A stretch of DNA of 64,000 nucleotides. Origin: Phytophthora colocasiae. Taxonomy: Eukaryota; Oomycota; Peronosporomycetes; Peronosporales; Peronosporaceae. Shown in pieces: positions 29,750-38,867 of the stretch. Position 1 is the first letter of the stretch. Every line of letters starts with the position of its first letter. The DNA lies in contig JAGKQI010000091.1 of the NCBI GenBank assembly GCA_018806915.1, positions 2,356,001 to 2,420,000 of the forward strand. Direction: 5' to 3'. The position numbers and the translations under genes were made by a program. A model generated the notes under the pieces. That model was not told where the DNA came from. It made no database searches and worked only from the letters and a program-made list of their open reading frames with translations.

Positions 29750-30859
29750 TGGAGGACGTTCCGGAAATGGTGAGGGCGTACGAAGCCCACCATAACTTGC
29801 AGGGGTAAACCCTGCACGAGGAGTGCTGCGGTCAGCCACAGCACTCGGAGCTCCGCGTGGCTCGAGACGACCACGAAGCTCCTTGATGTGATCGGGTACA
29901 CGGACGACCGTGTACCCCAGGAGATCACTTTCGGTTAGGCGTGTTGCCAAGAGTGGGCAACACGGACAGGGTGTGCCAAAGGGAACGGCACATGGGATCC
30001 CCGCTTCCATGGACTGATCATGGAGGCGTTCACACTTACCACGTGTAGTGTAAGTGTAGTAGCGATCGCGAGCCGCAGCAACGCGCTCGCGATATGCCTT
30101 TGGGTCTTTGTTGAAGTTTTCAACAAAGGCGTTCCACGACTTACAAAGTGCCTGCCACTCTGGCACTTTGCTCTTGCGCGAAGTCTTCTTCGCTGCATAG
30201 TATCGGAGCTCGTGAAAGAGCCCGATATAGTAGTCGCGTCTTTGAGTCTCGGACTCAAAGACAACCTTAGCGGCGACATCGTCGTCGTTGATACTGTTGC
30301 ATGAGTACAACAGTATCGGGTTCGGTGGTGAACTAGCACCGAACCGGTCATGGATCTCCGCCTCAGTAGGCATCCATGGCGTGCGCACTGGCGGATCAGT
30401 GCGCGGTGCAGTGAGCGCCCTCGATATGGGGAACACTTCGCCATCACTGCGCGGACGCTTCGAGCTTGAAGCGTCCGAGACCTCAACACAAGGTCGTCGA
30501 GATCCCACGGGTGGGTCTGACGTGTCTTCGGACGAAGACACGGGAGCGGGAGCCTTGACATCAACCTCCCCCTCCTCGACATCCTCGTAGTCGAGGATGT
30601 CTTCGTAGTCCTCTCCAAAGAGTTCTTTGAGAGGGACAGCAGGATTCTTAATCTCTGCTAGAGAAGAAGAAGAAGTCTTCTTCTCATGCTTCTCCTTATG
30701 GAAAGCATGGTACATGGTGACAGAGAGCTTCTCTGTCGGACCGCTAGAAGCAGCAGTGCTAGTGGGCACTGCTGAGGTCGTTGTTCCTGCTGCAGAGGCA
30801 GCAGGTGAGGCTTGCGCGTCCGCAGAAGCGGACGGAGACGTGGGCGTTGGCGGGTTCAT
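29687..30859 (-). CDS. Antisense ORF of element B (390 codons, unknown function)
   Basis: Lies opposite to pol, between integrase and the 3' LTR. From MNPPTPTSPSASADAQ the first 45 residues are Ala/Ser/Thr/Pro-rich; then YHAFHKEKHEKKTSSSSLAE, an acidic stretch (FGEDYEDILDYEDVEEGEVD), a basic SKRPRSDGE, and a more ordered part (residues about 185-290: DYYIGLFHELRYYAAKKTSR, VPEWQALCKSWNAFVENFNK, AARDRYYTYTTRGKCERLHD) and a Cys cluster FGTPCPCCPLL. The last ~20 residues read into the integrase frame because of the deletion, so the natural C-terminus is lost (compare 2-289 in A). EEGEV also occurs in the family 3 antisense ORF. I recognise no known domain. Confidence 0.65.
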   Translation of the reverse strand: MNPPTPTSPSASADAQASPAASAAGTTTSAVPTSTAASSGPTEKLSVTMYHAFHKEKHEKKTSSSSLAEIKNPAVPLKELFGEDYEDILDYEDVEEGEVDVKAPAPVSSSEDTSDPPVGSRRPCVEVSDASSSKRPRSDGEVFPISRALTAPRTDPPVRTPWMPTEAEIHDRFGASSPPNPILLYSCNSINDDDVAAKVVFESETQRRDYYIGLFHELRYYAAKKTSRKSKVPEWQALCKSWNAFVENFNKDPKAYRERVAAARDRYYTYTTRGKCERLHDQSMEAGIPCAVPFGTPCPCCPLLATRLTESDLLGYTVVRVPDHIKELRGRLEPRGAPSAVADRSTPRAGFTPASYGGLRTPSPFPERPPSGRDSILDKPYDGLSSLDKV

Positions 30860-30872
30860 TGCGAAATGAACT
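30859..30872 (-). promoter_or_regulatory. Initiator-like sequence at the start of the B antisense ORF
   Basis: Minus strand GTTCATTTCGCAATG places TCATTTC 8 bases before the ATG. This resembles the oomycete initiator plus flanking element (GCTCATTYYNCAWTTT). The very short leader makes it weaker than the family 2 and 3 cases. Confidence 0.4.
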
Positions 30873-30948
30873 CGGATTTCTCTCGGGAACTTGACGGTCT
30901 TGTCAAGTTCTGTTGATTGACGTATCGAGACCGATACGTCGAATCTTA

Positions 30949-30960
30949 ACGGGGGGATGG
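30949..30960 (+). other. Polypurine tract of B
   Basis: ACGGGGGGATGG directly before the 3' LTR, the usual place for the plus-strand primer. Confidence 0.7.
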
Positions 30961-31420
30961 TGTAACGGGGTTACACGTACAAGTGGTTGTACCACTTGTA
31001 ACTCTAACAGTTAGGATAACTGTTAGAGGTTGGAAATGGGCCTCAGACCTTGGTGTGCTGTACACACCAAAGGATGCATGGGCGAACCACATTATTGGGT
31101 GGTTCGTGTGCATTTGTGCATATTATTGGTAGAAAGTAACAGGTTTCTACCAATCACTGAGCAGAGTTTCTGCCAACCACACGTTGGCAGACCCTTTAGA
31201 AATAGATAACAAATAGTTTTAGGAGGTCCATAATTGGCTTATGCCAAATTCAATAACAGTTCTCATTTTACGGTATTTTGCAGTTTAATTTAGTTATATT
31301 TGATTTAATTATACTTATTTAAATAAGTATACTTAAATTAAGTCTATTCTAATTGCACGCTTCCTCATACACGTAAGCGCACGTGTACGCCACCTAGTGG
31401 GTCTAAGTAGACCCATTACA
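30961..31420 (+). repeat. 3' LTR of B
   Basis: 460 bp, TGTAACGGGGTTACACG to GACCCATTACA, followed by the TSD copy TCTTG at 31421-31425. Confidence 0.96.
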
Positions 31421-31425
31421 TCTTG
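31421..31425. repeat. Target-site duplication of B, right copy
   Basis: TCTTG, identical to 23680-23684. Confidence 0.93.
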
Positions 31426-31791
31426 GCTGCAGTTGGTGTGGTATACACCGGCCAGGTCACACGTCACAGATCGTGTATGACACATCGTATCTCACGCGTC
31501 ACATGTACCCATGTGAGGGGGGATTGGCTGAGAGCCACACATTGCATTTTGATTAGGATTTAGTACGCTAGATACTAAATCCATTACATTTAGGACTAGG
31601 GCAATAAAAGTCAAAATAATTCAGTTTGCATTTTACATAATTAGTGTTAGTTCCTTTATTTGTGCGAGTCCCGTATTTAGTGGACTACTTGGTTCTTGTA
31701 TAGAACCGAAGGCTAGTGCTTTGCAAGCAGGACTCTACGAGTCAACTAAACTTCCTCTGTGCCGTGCACACCTACGCAGCCCCGCTGCACC

Positions 31792-31809
31792 TGGTAGCAC
31801 TAGTAGTCA
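31792..31809 (+). other. Primer-binding site of E1
   Basis: TGGTAGCACTAGTAGTCA, two bases after the LTR end; shares TGGTAGCAC with family 1. Confidence 0.7.
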
Positions 31810-31840
31810 ATCCAACTCCTGAGTTGAAGACTGTTTCTCT

Positions 31841-32818
31841 GTGAGAATGGAGCCAGAAGCATACCCTCACTTGACTCCGAGTCAGCGGGGCACGCTTAAC
31901 AAGCTCACGTCCTTGCTGGGCCCGGAAGGTATGGCGCACCTTGCGTCCCAAGGGCCGGAGGCCGTCAACGCGCGCCTCGAGGCATTTGCCTCGTACGAAA
32001 ACGCTCTAGTCGAGCACATTCAACGGAATGTAAAAGGAGTTACCCCCGCTCCGAGAGCTAAGCCCGTCACGCTCAGCGTGAAGACCTTTCATGGACACGA
32101 CGGAGAGAACCTCCTTTTGTGGACCCGAGAGGTCGAAATGGCCATGGGGGCCGCTATGCTCCAGTTGGAGGGCCAACGCGTGGCGTTCGCCATCTCAAAG
32201 CTCGAAGGGCGAGCACGAGAATGGGCCTTGACGTCTAGGACGTCAGTAGAAACGGCCTTCCCCACTTGGGGTGAGCTGAAGACCAAGCTCACGCAAGTGT
32301 TTGCTCCGCCTAACCAGGCGTATCGCGTCCGGTCACGCTTCCTTGCTTGCCGACAGGGCAAGAAGGACCTGGTGGACTATGTCCAAGAGCTGCGCACGCT
32401 CATTGCCGGCATGGCTGCCGATCCTCTACCTGAGGTGGTCACCGTGACCATCTTCATGGAAGGTTTACGAGCTGGCGTGGCCAGGACGGAGGCGTTCCGT
32501 CAGAATCCTCGCAGCTTCGAGGACGCTGTCAGAGTGGCATTGAATGCCAAACACAACTTTAAGTTGTCAAGGGTCGGTGCTAACAGCACAGGGTCTGGAG
32601 GACCCGAGCCCATGGACCTCAGCTATGCTTAAGATGAAGTAGCCGAGCTACGAGCTGCGGTGCAGCGTATGAGCACCCGCCGGTGCTACACATGTGGTAG
32701 TCCCACACATCTGAGGCCCAACTGCCCTCTGCGCAAAGAGCGCGCCGGCCAGAATGGCCGCAACCCTGCCGCGGGTCCCGCTTTGGGCTCTGCCCAGGGA
32801 AACGACGGCTCCCAGTAG
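31841..32818 (+). pseudogene. E1 gag, interrupted by one stop
   Basis: Family 3 Gag begins [20 protein letters not shown] and has a Gag domain ([36 protein letters not shown], [36 protein letters not shown]). A TAA at 32630 after PMDLSYA replaces the Glu of E2/E3; the frame continues DEVAELRAAVQRMSTRRCYT to the knuckle CYTCGSPTHLRPNC and ends GSAQGNDGSQ at 32818. The domain order and the PEPMDLS motif resemble family 1 Gag, showing common ancestry. Without readthrough the product lacks its RNA-binding knuckle. Confidence 0.93.
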
Positions 32819-32856
32819 ACGCGGGGTGGTCTACTGGGGAAGAACTGAGTTCTACA

Positions 32857-34731
32857 GTGCGTGAGAGGCACTGGGGCTCAGCCCCGAAGAGCTCCATGCT
32901 CTTGAGCACGGAACGAGTGAGCAAGCAGGGCTTGCTGGTCGTCCAGGTGGACGTGAAGGGCTTCAAGAAGCCGTGGATCGTGTTGATCGATTCGGGAGCG
33001 TCTGGCAATTACGTCAGACGCTCCACCGTTGAGGGTATCCACCAATATGCTGAGGCGCTTCGAGCGCGAAGAGGTGACACCGTCACTGTCCGTCTAGCGA
33101 CGGGCGTCCGTGTCACGGTAGCCAAGGTTCCCATGGACCTGCGGCTGAAGTTCTTGGACTTTGACAGCGTAGAACGCTGCTTGGTCTTGGACCTGGATTC
33201 GAGATACGACCTCATCCTTGGTATGGCGTGGCTGGAGCGCCACGAGCCATGGATCGACTGGAGGTCGAAGACCTTAGGTGCTACGCACTTCTCTCCTAGT
33301 GGAGCTTTGGCGAGTCATGAACCCACCTCTGCTAGGAAGCAGAAGCGCTATTGGCGCGAGCATCGAGCCGAGTCGGCTATGATGCTGGAAGTCGACGTGT
33401 CCGAGTTAGTGGACCGCACCGAGTGCGAGGACCGCAGCCCTGTTGAGCGCGTAGCGCTGGTTGACAGTGAGTCAACGTGTGGGCAAGGCCCACGTAATCC
33501 CTGTGGGGCGGCACGTATTCCGTCGAGTGATACTGATCGCGGACCAAGTAGATCACTGAGTGTCTCTGACACTGGACCTGTTACGGTCATTGATTGTGCA
33601 GCGGCACGTACTCCGCTGAGCGACACCGGTCATCGACCGAGTGGATCGCTGAGTGTCTCTGACACTGAGCCGAGAGAAGCCGAAACTTGTGCGGCGGCAC
33701 GTACTCCGTCGAGTGGACGTTCGTCGGCTAGACAACGATGTCGTAAGGCCCTTTGGGCGAGACGCTCAGCGTCTGAGTCATCCGTGACGTCGAGTGTCGA
33801 CGCACAGAAGGACCGTGGGCAGCTATACACTCCGGTTGATGGAGTGGACGGCAGTGCCGAGTGCAGCGTCCTGCTGGGCGATCTGCCGAGTGTTGACAAG
33901 CTCCTTGAGCTAGAGGAGATGTCGTTCGCCGACTTTGGCGATGCCTTGAAGGCTGGCGAACTCGCCGAGGTGGTCATCGTTCGACCTGAAGAGGAGTTAA
34001 ACTCATCGTTCCTCGTTGACGAGTCCGTCTTGGCCGAGGTCAAGAAGGCGCTGAGCGCCAGGAGTGGATCGGAGATCCTCAAGAATCCCTCGGATCCCTT
34101 CTACTCCTTGCTGAAGGAATATGGAGACGTTGTCTCGAAGGAACCACCGAGTGGCCTGCCTCCTGACCGAGGCGTTCGTCACGAGATCAACTTAGTTCCC
34201 GGAACTAAATACTGCGTGACCCGGCAGTGGCCCCTTCCTAAAGAGCAATGCGACGTCATTGACGCCTCCTTCCGTGCGAAGCACGCGGCGGGTCTCGTGC
34301 GCGAGAGCAAGTCTCCGCACTCCGCACCTACGTTCTGTGTCAGAAAGCCGAATGGCAAGTGGCGTATCGTTCACGCTTTTAACAAGCTCAACGCTGCCAC
34401 GATTCCGGCGCAGACACCGATTCCTAGGAAGGATGTTCTTCAGAACAACATGGTGGGTTGCACCATGTACAGTGCGCTCGACTTAGTCGATGGCTACTAT
34501 CAGCTGCTCATGCGAGCCAGTGACATTCCGCTTACAGCGGTGAGCACCCCGAGCGGTATGCTCTGGGAGTGGCTCGTCATGCCCCAAGGGCTGTCGAACG
34601 CGCCTGCAACGTTCAACCGTCTAGTGACGCAACTGTTTAGACCCCTGCGGGCATTCGCACAGACGTACTTTGACGACGTGTTCGTCCACAACACGGCAAG
34701 ACCGACGTCGAGGTGCACGTGGAACATATGA
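32857..34731 (+). pseudogene. E1 protease and RT fingers/palm
   Basis: A 624-codon frame. The protease has WIVLIDSGASGNYVRRS (active Asp near residue 48) and YDLILGMAWLERHEPWIDW. The linker contains 2.5 copies of a ~33-residue repeat (AAARTPLSDTGHRPSGSLSV and variants, DNA 33499-33720). RT begins near RGVRHEINLVPGTKYCVTRQ with [48 protein letters not shown] and the active site TYFDDVFVH. The frame then ends [13 protein letters not shown] because one frame change follows VFVHNT; the correct continuation ([18 protein letters not shown]) is in another phase. E2 and E3 have the same break. Confidence 0.93.
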
Positions 34732-35477
34732 GAGCAGTGCTCGAGTGCATGCGCACCAACAAGTTGTACGCCAACGCGGACAAGTGCGTCTTTGGCGCGG
34801 AAGAAATCCCCTTCCTAGGGTGCTTCGTTAGGAAGCATGGCCTTCGTGCTGATCCAGCAAAGGTCAAGGCCATTGTGGACTGGCCGGTTCCCTTGAACCA
34901 GAAGGACTTGCGTAAGTGACTTGGCTTGGCCAACTACTTGCACAAGTATAGCGAGAACTACGCTGAGTTGGCTCGGCCACTGACGGATCTCCTTAAGAAG
35001 GATACCGAATGGGTATGGCGTGATGAACACGAGAGTGCGTTCACTCGTATCAAGGATAGCCTGCTTCAGGCGCCGATACTGGCGTTGCCAGACCCCGATC
35101 GTCCGTTCATCGTCGTCTGTGACGCTTCGGACTTTGCCATAGGGGCACGCGTCATTGCGTTTGAGTCTCGGCAGCTCAAGGCTGCTGAGAAGAACTATCC
35201 AGTTCATGACAAGGAGCTACTTGCGATGAAGTACGCTCTCGTCAAATTCAGGGTTCACCTGCTCGGCTCCAAGCCGTTTGTGATCTACACGGATCATGCG
35301 TCACTACGCACAGCGACGCAGTCGACTCACCTCTCACAGAGGATGGCCCGATGGCTCTCCTTCTTTGCGGAGTATAACTTCGAGGTGAAGTACAAGCCTG
35401 GCAGGCAGAACGTCCTCGCTGACGCGCTATCACGTCGCCCGGACTATGAGTTATCTCATGTCACCTCAGTGACGTAG
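34700..35477 (+). pseudogene. E1 RT thumb and RNase H
   Basis: Continues RT ([40 protein letters not shown]) to a TGA at 34918 where E2/E3 have Trp (KWLGLA). RNase H follows: [13 protein letters not shown], then a deletion of about eleven residues compared with E2 ([12 protein letters not shown] missing), [20 protein letters not shown] and [12 protein letters not shown], and the tether [20 protein letters not shown]. The frame is closed by an early TAG near 35475 after SVT. RNase H is therefore both truncated and shortened. Confidence 0.9.
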
Positions 35478-35489
35478 ACATGGTTCGAG

Positions 35490-36482
35490 CAGCGTACGCT
35501 CAGGACGACTCATGTGTCGCGCTGCTTCAAGCTCTAGGGAGCTCATGGGAGCGATGAGTTTAAGGACTCAAAGGTGACCCTGTCACGACGCCTAAAAGCG
35601 AGACTCCAGCGCTATAGCCTGGAAGGTGGTCTGCTGTACTACAGCACGGGTCAGGATGACCCACCACGTGTGGTGGTTCCTCATAATGAGGACCTGAAGT
35701 ATCGCATCCTCTATGAGGCCCACGACACGCCCACAAGCGGCCACCTCGGTCGCGAGAACACCTACGGCTCGGTGAGCTCCATGTACTGGTGGTCGAAGAT
35801 GTACAAGTGGGTCAGCACATATGTGCACACGTGCGAGACGTGTCAGCGGGTTAAACCCTCACCGCACGCGGCAGCGCCTTTGGCGAGCTTACCCTCTGGG
35901 TGTTGGCAGTCCATGAGTATGGACTTTGTGTTTGGCCTGCCGAAGGCTTCGGCAGGCAACACGGGCGTTGTGGTCTTTGTTGACCGTCTGAGCAAGATGG
36001 CTCACCTAGCGGCTGTGCCGGACACCGTCGATGGCGCTGGTACAGCGACGATCTTTATCGATCGGGTCTTCCGCCAGCACGGGCTGCCAGAGACCATTGT
36101 CTCGGATCGAGACCCCGTTTCACGGGTCACTTCTGGACGTCCGTCTTTAAAGTGCTTGGCACTCGACTGGAACATGTCCACGGCGGATCATCCGCAGACC
36201 GACGGTCAGACTGAACGCGTAAATCGCGTTTTGGAGGACATCCTCCGCAGCATATGCGCTGGAACGCCGAAGCGTTGGAGCGCTATGCTCCCTCTCGTTG
36301 AGTTCTCAATGAACAATACGGTGCATGCCTCGACAGGCTACGTGAATGGCCTTGCGCATCCGCGCGTCCCGCTTACGCCGCCACGCAGTGGTCTCGGGCT
36401 TAGTGGGGGAGAGGCTGTGCCGTCGCTCGACTCCGAGCTTGCTGATATCAGCCCTTCTGCCGTGCGTAAAACAAGTCGATGA
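35490..36482 (+). pseudogene. E1 integrase zinc finger and core
   Basis: Zinc-binding motif TSGHLGRENTY and CETCQRVKPS, then SMDFVFGLPKASAGNTGVVV with the first Asp. The second Asp region (TIVSDRDP) enters a short out-of-frame stretch of about 22 residues (VSRVTSGRPSLKCLALDWN) before frame is restored at MSTADHPQTDGQTERVNRV, which has the Glu. A further deletion removes FTPFYVN (HASTGYVNGLAH). It ends after SAVRKTSR, while the true C-terminus is in the 36346-37050 frame. Confidence 0.9.
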
Positions 36483-37050
36483 CTTCCTCTCGGTGAGATT
36501 GAGCGTATTACGCCGTGTGCGTGACGCGATGGCTGAAAGCCAAGACGTTCAGAAGGAACAAGCTGATGCAAAAGGTAGAGGCAATGTGTGGGAATTTAAG
36601 GTCGGTGACCAAGTTTTATTAAACGCTAAGAACCTACCTACATATGCAGTGTCGAGTGTCTTTAAGACGAAATTGCGTCCGCGCTTCATCGGACCATTTA
36701 CGGTCGTGGCGAAGAAGGGCCTGGCTTACACGCTTGACTTGCCAAAGCGGATGCGAACACACCCTGTGTTCTACGTCGGCTTGCTTAAGCCATATCGGGA
36801 CCCCGCGGGGGTGAGCGCGGAGGCGCTGGCGCCGACGACACGCGCCCAGGCTGCGTCATCTGCAGCAGCAACGTCACCTGACCCCGGAGCTCAGCGAGCT
36901 GAAGCTCCTGCTGATGCAGGCGAGCGGTCAGAGACTGAGGCCCTTCGAGCCAAGCCACTCGGCTTTCGATCTCCTCCATATCGTGAGCGAGACGGGCATG
37001 TGAATGCCAAACGCTCTCCACGTTCCCCTAAAGGGACTGAGTCTAGTTGA
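36346..37050 (+). pseudogene. E1 integrase C-terminal domain
   Basis: Only the part from about VKQVDDFLSVRLSVLRRVRD is real; it has GNVWEFKVGDQVLLNAKNLP, RFIGPFTVVAKKGLAYTLDL and THPVFYVGLLKPY, the usual Ty3 integrase tail, followed by an Ala-rich linker. The frame ends KRSPRSPKGTESS before the chromodomain, which is in another phase. E2 and E3 show the same phase change. Confidence 0.85.
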
Positions 37051-37375
37051 TATCAGGCGCGCTGCGACAAATAGCGCTCGTCACACTCATCGAGTATTGC
37101 GCCCCGCAGCGAATCGGCCTCCTCCGCCGTTGCTCGATGAGCAGGGGACTCCCCATTACCACGTGGAGCGCCTGATGGCGCGACGTCTCCACCGTAGTCA
37201 AAACAAGTATCTGGTGAAGTGGCGTGGGTACTCTCATTCCCAAAATTCGTGGGAGTTTGAAGGGCCCTTGAGGCAGGACTGCCCTGACGTCGTGGACGCT
37301 TGTGATCGCGAAGATCGGAGGCGCCCGAAGGGCTCGAGGTCGACCACTCGGTCGACACCCGCTTCTCACCACTAG
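37004..37375 (+). CDS. E1 chromodomain, in a frame separate from integrase
   Basis: 123 codons with a chromodomain at about residues 50-100: YHVERLMARRLHRSQNKYLV, KWRGYSHSQNSWEFEGPL. Aromatic residues of the usual methyl-lysine cage are present (Tyr, Trp, Trp). Such domains at the integrase end steer chromovirus insertion to marked chromatin. It overlaps the integrase frame by 47 bases and is antisense to the C-terminal part of the family 3 antisense ORF. Confidence 0.85.
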   Translation: MPNALHVPLKGLSLVDIRRAATNSARHTHRVLRPAANRPPPPLLDEQGTPHYHVERLMARRLHRSQNKYLVKWRGYSHSQNSWEFEGPLRQDCPDVVDACDREDRRRPKGSRSTTRSTPASHH

Positions 37376-37591
37376 TGTGAGAGGCTGACGGACTAGCAGC
37401 CGACCTCAGGCTCTGGTCCGTGGCTGGCATAGCCAGTGAGTCTCCTTCGGAGACTAGAGGAGCGTCCTGCGAAGCAGGAGTAGTGGCTTAAGAGGCGGGA
37501 GCCACTGCCGTCGTGTGACGAGGAAAGCGGCCGGGCCGCACGCGTAGCTTCGCGTACTGGAAAAGCAGACCTCGAGCGAGGCGGACGTCCA
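37053..37591 (-). pseudogene. E1 antisense ORF, N-terminal part lost
   Basis: Minus-strand frames match the last ~180 residues of the E3 antisense ORF (SGEKRVSTEWSTSSPSGASD, SPDTCFDYGGDVAPSGAPRG, ending ILDECDERYLSQRA). Upstream, VRLARGL-type sequence is readable until GTCCA at 37591, where the family 2 LTR starts. A frameshift separates the two parts. Confidence 0.8.
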
Positions 37592-37690
37592 TGTCGCGAA
37601 GTCGGTGCAACTTTTACCGCGGTGCAGGGGCGTACAGTGAACCTGGAAGTGTGACTACCGGTAGTGATACCAGGCCCCGGACACACATTG
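37592..37690 (+). repeat. First ~100 bp of a diverged family 2 LTR
   Basis: Starts TGTCGCGAAGTCGGTGCAAC and aligns with 21789-21890 for about 70-100 bases, then passes directly into antisense-ORF sequence. The later part of a similar LTR is at 44113-44404; the middle 390 bases are absent. Confidence 0.75.
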
Positions 37691-38408
37691 TTCGTCGTGG
37701 CTATACTACGGCATCCCGGTCCAGCCGACCAGTGACACCAAGACAGCCATTGGGCAGACTCCCGGGTTCCCAGACTTCGAGCCCCACAGACACAGCCTGG
37801 CACGTTTGAAGAAGCGCTGGAATTCCAAGAAGTACCAAGCTCTGCTGGACGAAGTGCCAGCTCCCTGGGAAGTAATGTACCAGAACCGCCGGACTGAGCT
37901 GTACTTTCATCGGCGTGAAGACTTCTGTCCCTTGGTTCAGGCGGACATTGAAGAACTCGCGTCCCTCATGAACAAACACGCTCAAGCGCTGTGGGAACGC
38001 ACTCACTGGGTGATAATGGATCCCGATGATTACCTGCTGTCCTGTGAACAGCACAGGGAACGTGGGCTTCGTCGTGCGTCTCTATTACGCCAATATCGAG
38101 GGACAGTATCCAAGATTCTGAAGCTCAAGGATTTTCCGGAGACGCTCCTGTTCGAGCCTGGCATCTAGAAGATTCCGGACAAATATTGCCCATGGATCTG
38201 GCAGGACCCGCGTGCACGTGAAATCGGAGGTCCCAAGTGCCTGAGCTTGCGCAAGCAACTTGAAGCAATCGACGCGGCGGAACCAGCGCGCACGCAGTGG
38301 GCCACAGCGTCTGCCGACAAGGACTGGATGGAATTCGTGCCATCCGATCTCCGGAAACAAGCTCTGACGCCTGCTGAACGCGCCGAAAATCCTGTCTCTC
38401 TGAAGTAA
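37690..38408 (+). pseudogene. Element D antisense ORF, C-terminal part
   Basis: Plus strand, opposite to the D pol genes. Readable from WLYYGI-like sequence at about 37700 through RLKKRWNSKKYQALLDEVPA, VMYQNRRTELYFHRREDFCP, ALWERTHWVIMDPDDY and LKLKDFPETLLFEPGI to a TAG at 38166, then in frame again KIPDKYCPWIWQDPRAREIG and PAERAENPVSLK, ending TAA at 38406. It is about 60 percent identical by eye to the same region of 45570-48670, so D belongs to another subfamily. The N-terminal two thirds are missing. Its stop lies 460 bp from the integrase stop, tail to tail. Confidence 0.75.
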
Positions 38409-38867
38409 GTACGCCAGAAGTCTGGTGTACTCTTCACGACATCTCCGGGGAACTACATTTCTTCTTCCAGAACAACTTAGTCGTCTGCATATCGTAGCGT
38501 AGTAACAATTCCAAATATAGTTCCCCAGCGACCTTCTCCTTTAACATCCTCATATGTCGTTCAGTAATCTTCTTCTCATAGCATCATCATAATCCACTCG
38601 TAAAATTCCATCATACACACACAAACACAAAATCATCTCCATACAAATTCATATAACAATCACCATCTCTGGGAGTCACGTATCCCCGAAATCACATTTC
38701 CGAAAGACATGTCTCTCAGACACCTCATCTCTGAAATACATCGTCTGGTGAGCAGTGATGTTCACCAGAGTTTTCAGAATAGGTTTTAGAGTTTAGACTC
38801 TGGGGTGATCGTCTCCAGCTTGCATTGCCTGGAAACGAGCTCGCGCTCGTGCGCAAAGCGCCACAGT
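38409..38867. other. A/T-rich intergenic gap between D integrase and antisense ORF
   Basis: About 460 bp without a supported ORF; rich in CAT/ATC words and with repeated CATCTCTG/CTCATATG-like pieces. It separates two converging reading frames, so it may hold both 3' ends. Confidence 0.5.

Larger units (their letters stand above)
23685..31420 (+). mobile_element. Element B: complete family 1 Ty3/gypsy element, 7,736 bp
   Basis: Both LTRs, a primer-binding site, gag, protease, RT, RNase H, integrase core, an antisense ORF, a polypurine tract and a 5-bp TSD are all present. LTRs are near-identical apart from a 10-base gap, suggesting a recent insertion. Despite that, the copy has a stop in RT, a changed catalytic motif and a deletion removing the integrase C-terminus, so it is defective. 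Confidence 0.96.
23653..31789 (+). repeat. 5' LTR of E1, split by element B
   Basis: The LTR starts TGTAACGGGGTTACACGGCG at 23653, is interrupted at 23684 by B (23685-31420), resumes at 31421 and ends GCTGCA at 31789. Joined without the duplicated TCTTG it is about 396 bp, matching the LTRs at 48740-49135 and 56092-56488. The outside 5 bases are CTCAG (23648-23652). Confidence 0.93.
31426..37591 (+). mobile_element. Element E1: family 3 Ty3/gypsy copy, 3' end lost
   Basis: Starts with the split LTR (23653-31789), then primer-binding site, gag, protease-RT, RNase H, integrase and chromodomain, and the C-terminal part of an antisense ORF, where it is cut at 37591 by a family 2 LTR start. It differs from E2/E3 at many positions and carries its own stops, frameshifts and small deletions. 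Confidence 0.93.

Noticed and set aside
32089..32361. Antisense ORFs opposite gag and RT in family 3
   Set aside because: Their residue pattern mirrors the conserved sense codons; recurring in E2 and E3 simply reflects sequence identity.
36100..36190. Novel integrase variant in E1 (VSRVTSGRPSLKCLALDWN)
   Set aside because: It is the correct DNA read in a wrong phase between two compensating indels; E2 shows the normal sequence.
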